This document shows positions 48,987 to 50,955 of a stretch of DNA of 50,955 nucleotides, in pieces (the stretch's first letter is position 1; each line of letters starts with the position of its first letter). Both the position numbers and the translations under genes were made by a program. The stretch is from an uncultured Oscillospiraceae bacterium (GTDB lineage Bacteria; Bacillota; Clostridia; Oscillospirales; Acutalibacteraceae): positions 1 through 50,955 of the forward strand of contig UQHH01000013.1 in NCBI GenBank assembly GCA_900540865.1, read 5' to 3'. Under the pieces are notes generated by a model that was given only the letters and a program-made list of their open reading frames with translations, searched no databases and was not told the origin of the DNA.

Positions 48987-50871
48987 TTGAAAAATTTAAA
49001 ACGTTTTTTACACCACAAGCTGTTACTGTCCTTTTTGATAAACGCTGTCATGCTTGTGCTGTTTCTGGCTTTTACCAGAATCATGTATGAAACCAATGAC
49101 GACGGCGCAATTTCCAGATTGATTTCTATATTTGGCGAAACTTCGATTCCTTATTTAAACGCACTGCTGTCCGGCCTGCTGGGCGGCTTGCAGAAGGCAG
49201 TTCCTTTTTGTAACGTGTTTGTACTATACCAGCTTGTTGCCGGCTATTTATCCTTTTGCGCGATTACCTATGTGTTTCTCGATAAATTTAACTTGAAATT
49301 TTCCTTACCTGCTTCGCTGGCTGTTGTAATCCTGTTTGGATATAACCACTACGCGCTGATTCAGTATACAAAGACGGCCTATTTACTATCGATTGCAGGT
49401 TTTTTGCTTCTTATCCATGCGCTTTACAAAAAAAAGGTCAGCCGGGATGTGCGCAGCGGGAGGCCTGCTTGCCCTGTTTGGTTGCTTTACCAGGAGCGAT
49501 TCCTTTTACGTCGCGGCAGCCTTCACAGGCGTTTTTATTCTGGCGCTTGTTGTCATGTGGATTGCCGGAAGAAAGAAAAACACAAGGCTTACGCTTACGC
49601 CTTTGCTTCAGACAAGAAAAAAACAGTTGATTTCGTGGGTGTTATTCGGCGCGGTTGTTCTGGCTTCGGCCTTTGCGTCGGCGCAGGTATACTCGGGCAG
49701 GGAAGGCTTTGATGAATATAACCGCTTCAATCAGGCGCGTACGGCGACGCTCGATTACCCAATTCCCAATTATTCAAGCAATCAGGAGTTCTATTCGCAG
49801 CTCGGGCTGGACCAAAACGACCTCAATATGTATAGAAGCTGGAATATAGATACCAAGGTTTTTACAGCAGAGAAGCTCGAGAAAATTGCGGAGCTGCAAA
49901 AAGAGCAGCAGCCGTCGATTGTTGAATATTATACTCAAAAAATCGAAGCGTTTTTGCATGAGGTTTCTTCCGCGTTATCTTTACCGGTTGGAAGCTTTAT
50001 TGTTTTGTTCCTGATTATTTGCGCCGCTTTGTTTTTTGGTGCTGGTTTCCTGCTGAAAAGATACCCGCTGTTATTTGCCGTATTTTGTACAATCTGGGCC
50101 GTAACATTATATTTTGCTCATATGAAGGCGTACCGCGGCCTGTTCTATTTTACGATTTTGCTGATTGCCGCAGCCTTCTATATGGCTTTGTCCCAGAGAA
50201 AAATGGCAGTGGTTCCGTTGTCGCTTGCCGGGCTGTCCATGGCGCTGATTATGTATTTGGCGTATACGCAGAGATTGATTTACCGCGCCGCCTACGGAAT
50301 TTTCCTATGTGCGATTATTTTGTTGATTTATTCGGTGGAGAAGGGCGCGCTGCGGGAACGGGTGCAAAGGGCACCAAAAAGCTGGAAAAGGTGGGCTGCC
50401 GTTTCGGCCTGCGCGGCTTTGACTATCTGCGGCGGATTGATGTTACAAGGCCTTTCAGGCAGGCAGACGCATTATCCGGTGAAACAAGGGCTGATGCATT
50501 ACCTGGAGCAAAACCAGGATAAGCTATATTTGAAAAACGCGGCGGCTGGCGGTATTTATACATATAATATGGAATATCCCTTAAAACCGTTTGATTCTTA
50601 CCAATGCGAAAACCTGGTAAGCCTCGGTAGCTGGCTCAGCGGCTCAAAATATGAGGAGGAGCTTCTACGGCGTTACGGAATAACAAACCTGTATGAGGAT
50701 ATGATAGATAACCCGAACGTGTTTGTCATTGCACAAACAGGCACGATACAAAGGCTGGAAGCGTATTACAACCGCCATTACAGCCGGCCTGGTCAAACAA
50801 AGATTGTGTGCCGTAAGGTTGATACGGCAGGAGGGACGCCTCTTTACAGGCTTGTGACCATTCCAAATTAA
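48987..50871 (+). pseudogene. Multi-spanning membrane protein split by a frameshift in an A8 tract
   Basis: Two frames encode contiguous halves. From TTG 48987 (GGGGG upstream) the first frame runs cleanly to about 49435, giving an N-terminal membrane helix, an NDDG motif just after it (about 37-40) and further helices. Beyond 49428-49435 (eight A) that frame turns into non-membrane sequence, while the +1 frame continues with matching membrane character to 50871. Removing one A would join them as a 627-residue protein with about 12 helices and a C-terminal soluble domain of roughly 110 residues. The helix-then-NDD start suggests a GT-C glycosyltransferase-like fold, which is only an inference. 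It may be a real mutation, a phase-variable or slippery tract, or a sequence error. Confidence 0.75.
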
Positions 50872-50900
50872 TACAGGCTTTTACGCCGCACGACAGGTTT

Positions 50901-50955
50901 TGAACTGCACCCCATTTGTTAGACAGTATGATATACTGAAAAACAAAAGGGGTGT
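50901..50955. mobile_element. Possible left end of an IS3-type insertion sequence
   Basis: The last 55 bases begin with tgaactgcaccccatttg and end in aaaaggggtgt, with cacccc and ggggtg as inverted pieces. This style is typical of the ends and leader of IS3-family elements in Firmicutes, where the transposase gene would follow to the right. No transposase is within the window, so the call is tentative. Confidence 0.35.

Noticed and set aside
49393..50871. A separate gene starting at TTG 49393
   Set aside because: There is no ribosome binding site at 49393, and the frame continues the upstream protein after the A8 tract, so one frameshifted gene explains it better.
1..50955. CRISPR array, tRNA or rRNA genes
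   Set aside because: No regularly spaced repeats of 25-40 nt and no tRNA or rRNA signature segments were seen on either strand.

Overview
The window reads as chromosomal DNA of an anaerobic, spore-forming Clostridia bacterium, probably Oscillospiraceae/Ruminococcaceae-like. The evidence is a complete Rnf complex (rnfCDGEAB), the sporulation genes spoIIE, spoVAD and spoVAE, two dockerin-bearing secreted proteins, a gut-type serpin, DHHW/DUF4358/MBOAT envelope genes, and strong purine-rich ribosome binding sites. Base composition looks moderate (roughly half G+C by eye). I found no rRNA, tRNA or CRISPR array. The only mobile-element trace is a possible insertion sequence end at the right edge.

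Layout. 1-1.1 kb: a DUF1874-like small protein converging on spoVAE. 1.4-6.5 kb: the rnf operon, followed by a less G+C-rich hypothetical gene. 7.3-10.7 kb: a PNPOx-like flavoprotein and a coiled-coil M23 peptidase on the minus strand, diverging from an N-terminal-dockerin protein with two CBM26-like modules. 10.8-13.3 kb: spoIIE behind a Spo0A-type promoter. 13.3-19.8 kb, minus strand: a small membrane protein; an operon of flippase-like protein, GT2 glycosyltransferase and lipid kinase; then a UgtP-like glycolipid synthase translationally coupled to a serpin lipoprotein. 20.1-23.9 kb: a VanW-domain protein, spoVAD behind a sigma-G-like promoter, and a PAP2 phosphatase.

24.2-28.9 kb, minus strand: an O-acetylation type operon (DUF4358 lipoprotein, a previously uncalled 55-residue lipoprotein, an MBOAT AlgI-like protein and a DHHW protein) with a structured 330-nt leader before algI, plus a second M23 peptidase upstream. 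29-31.2 kb: HhH (ComEA-like) protein, MATE transporter and a TfoX C-terminal domain protein. 31.2-33.7 kb: an ECF sigma factor with a beta-propeller protein that looks like its membrane partner. 34-35.6 kb: a BspA-type LRR protein with C-terminal dockerin. 35.7-37.5 kb: aroF and a Nudix protein.

37.5-42.7 kb: two divergent DHHW-like paralogues flank an aminotransferase and trpS; one has lost its predicted catalytic residues. 42.8-46.1 kb: gltX and glnS. 46.1-48.7 kb: a MarR-MATE pair with a consensus promoter and overlapping operator-like dyad, then a DUF308/HdeD-like membrane protein. 49-50.9 kb: a large membrane protein split by a frameshift in an A8 tract.

The genes suggest a coherent biology. 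Rnf links reduced ferredoxin to NAD and an ion gradient. Several loci build, modify or remodel the envelope (glycolipid synthesis, lipid kinase, flippase-like protein, acyl transfer, M23 peptidases, VanW). Dockerin proteins and the serpin face the outside, and sporulation genes are scattered singly rather than in their usual operon. All functions are inferred from sequence reading alone; no searches were run.
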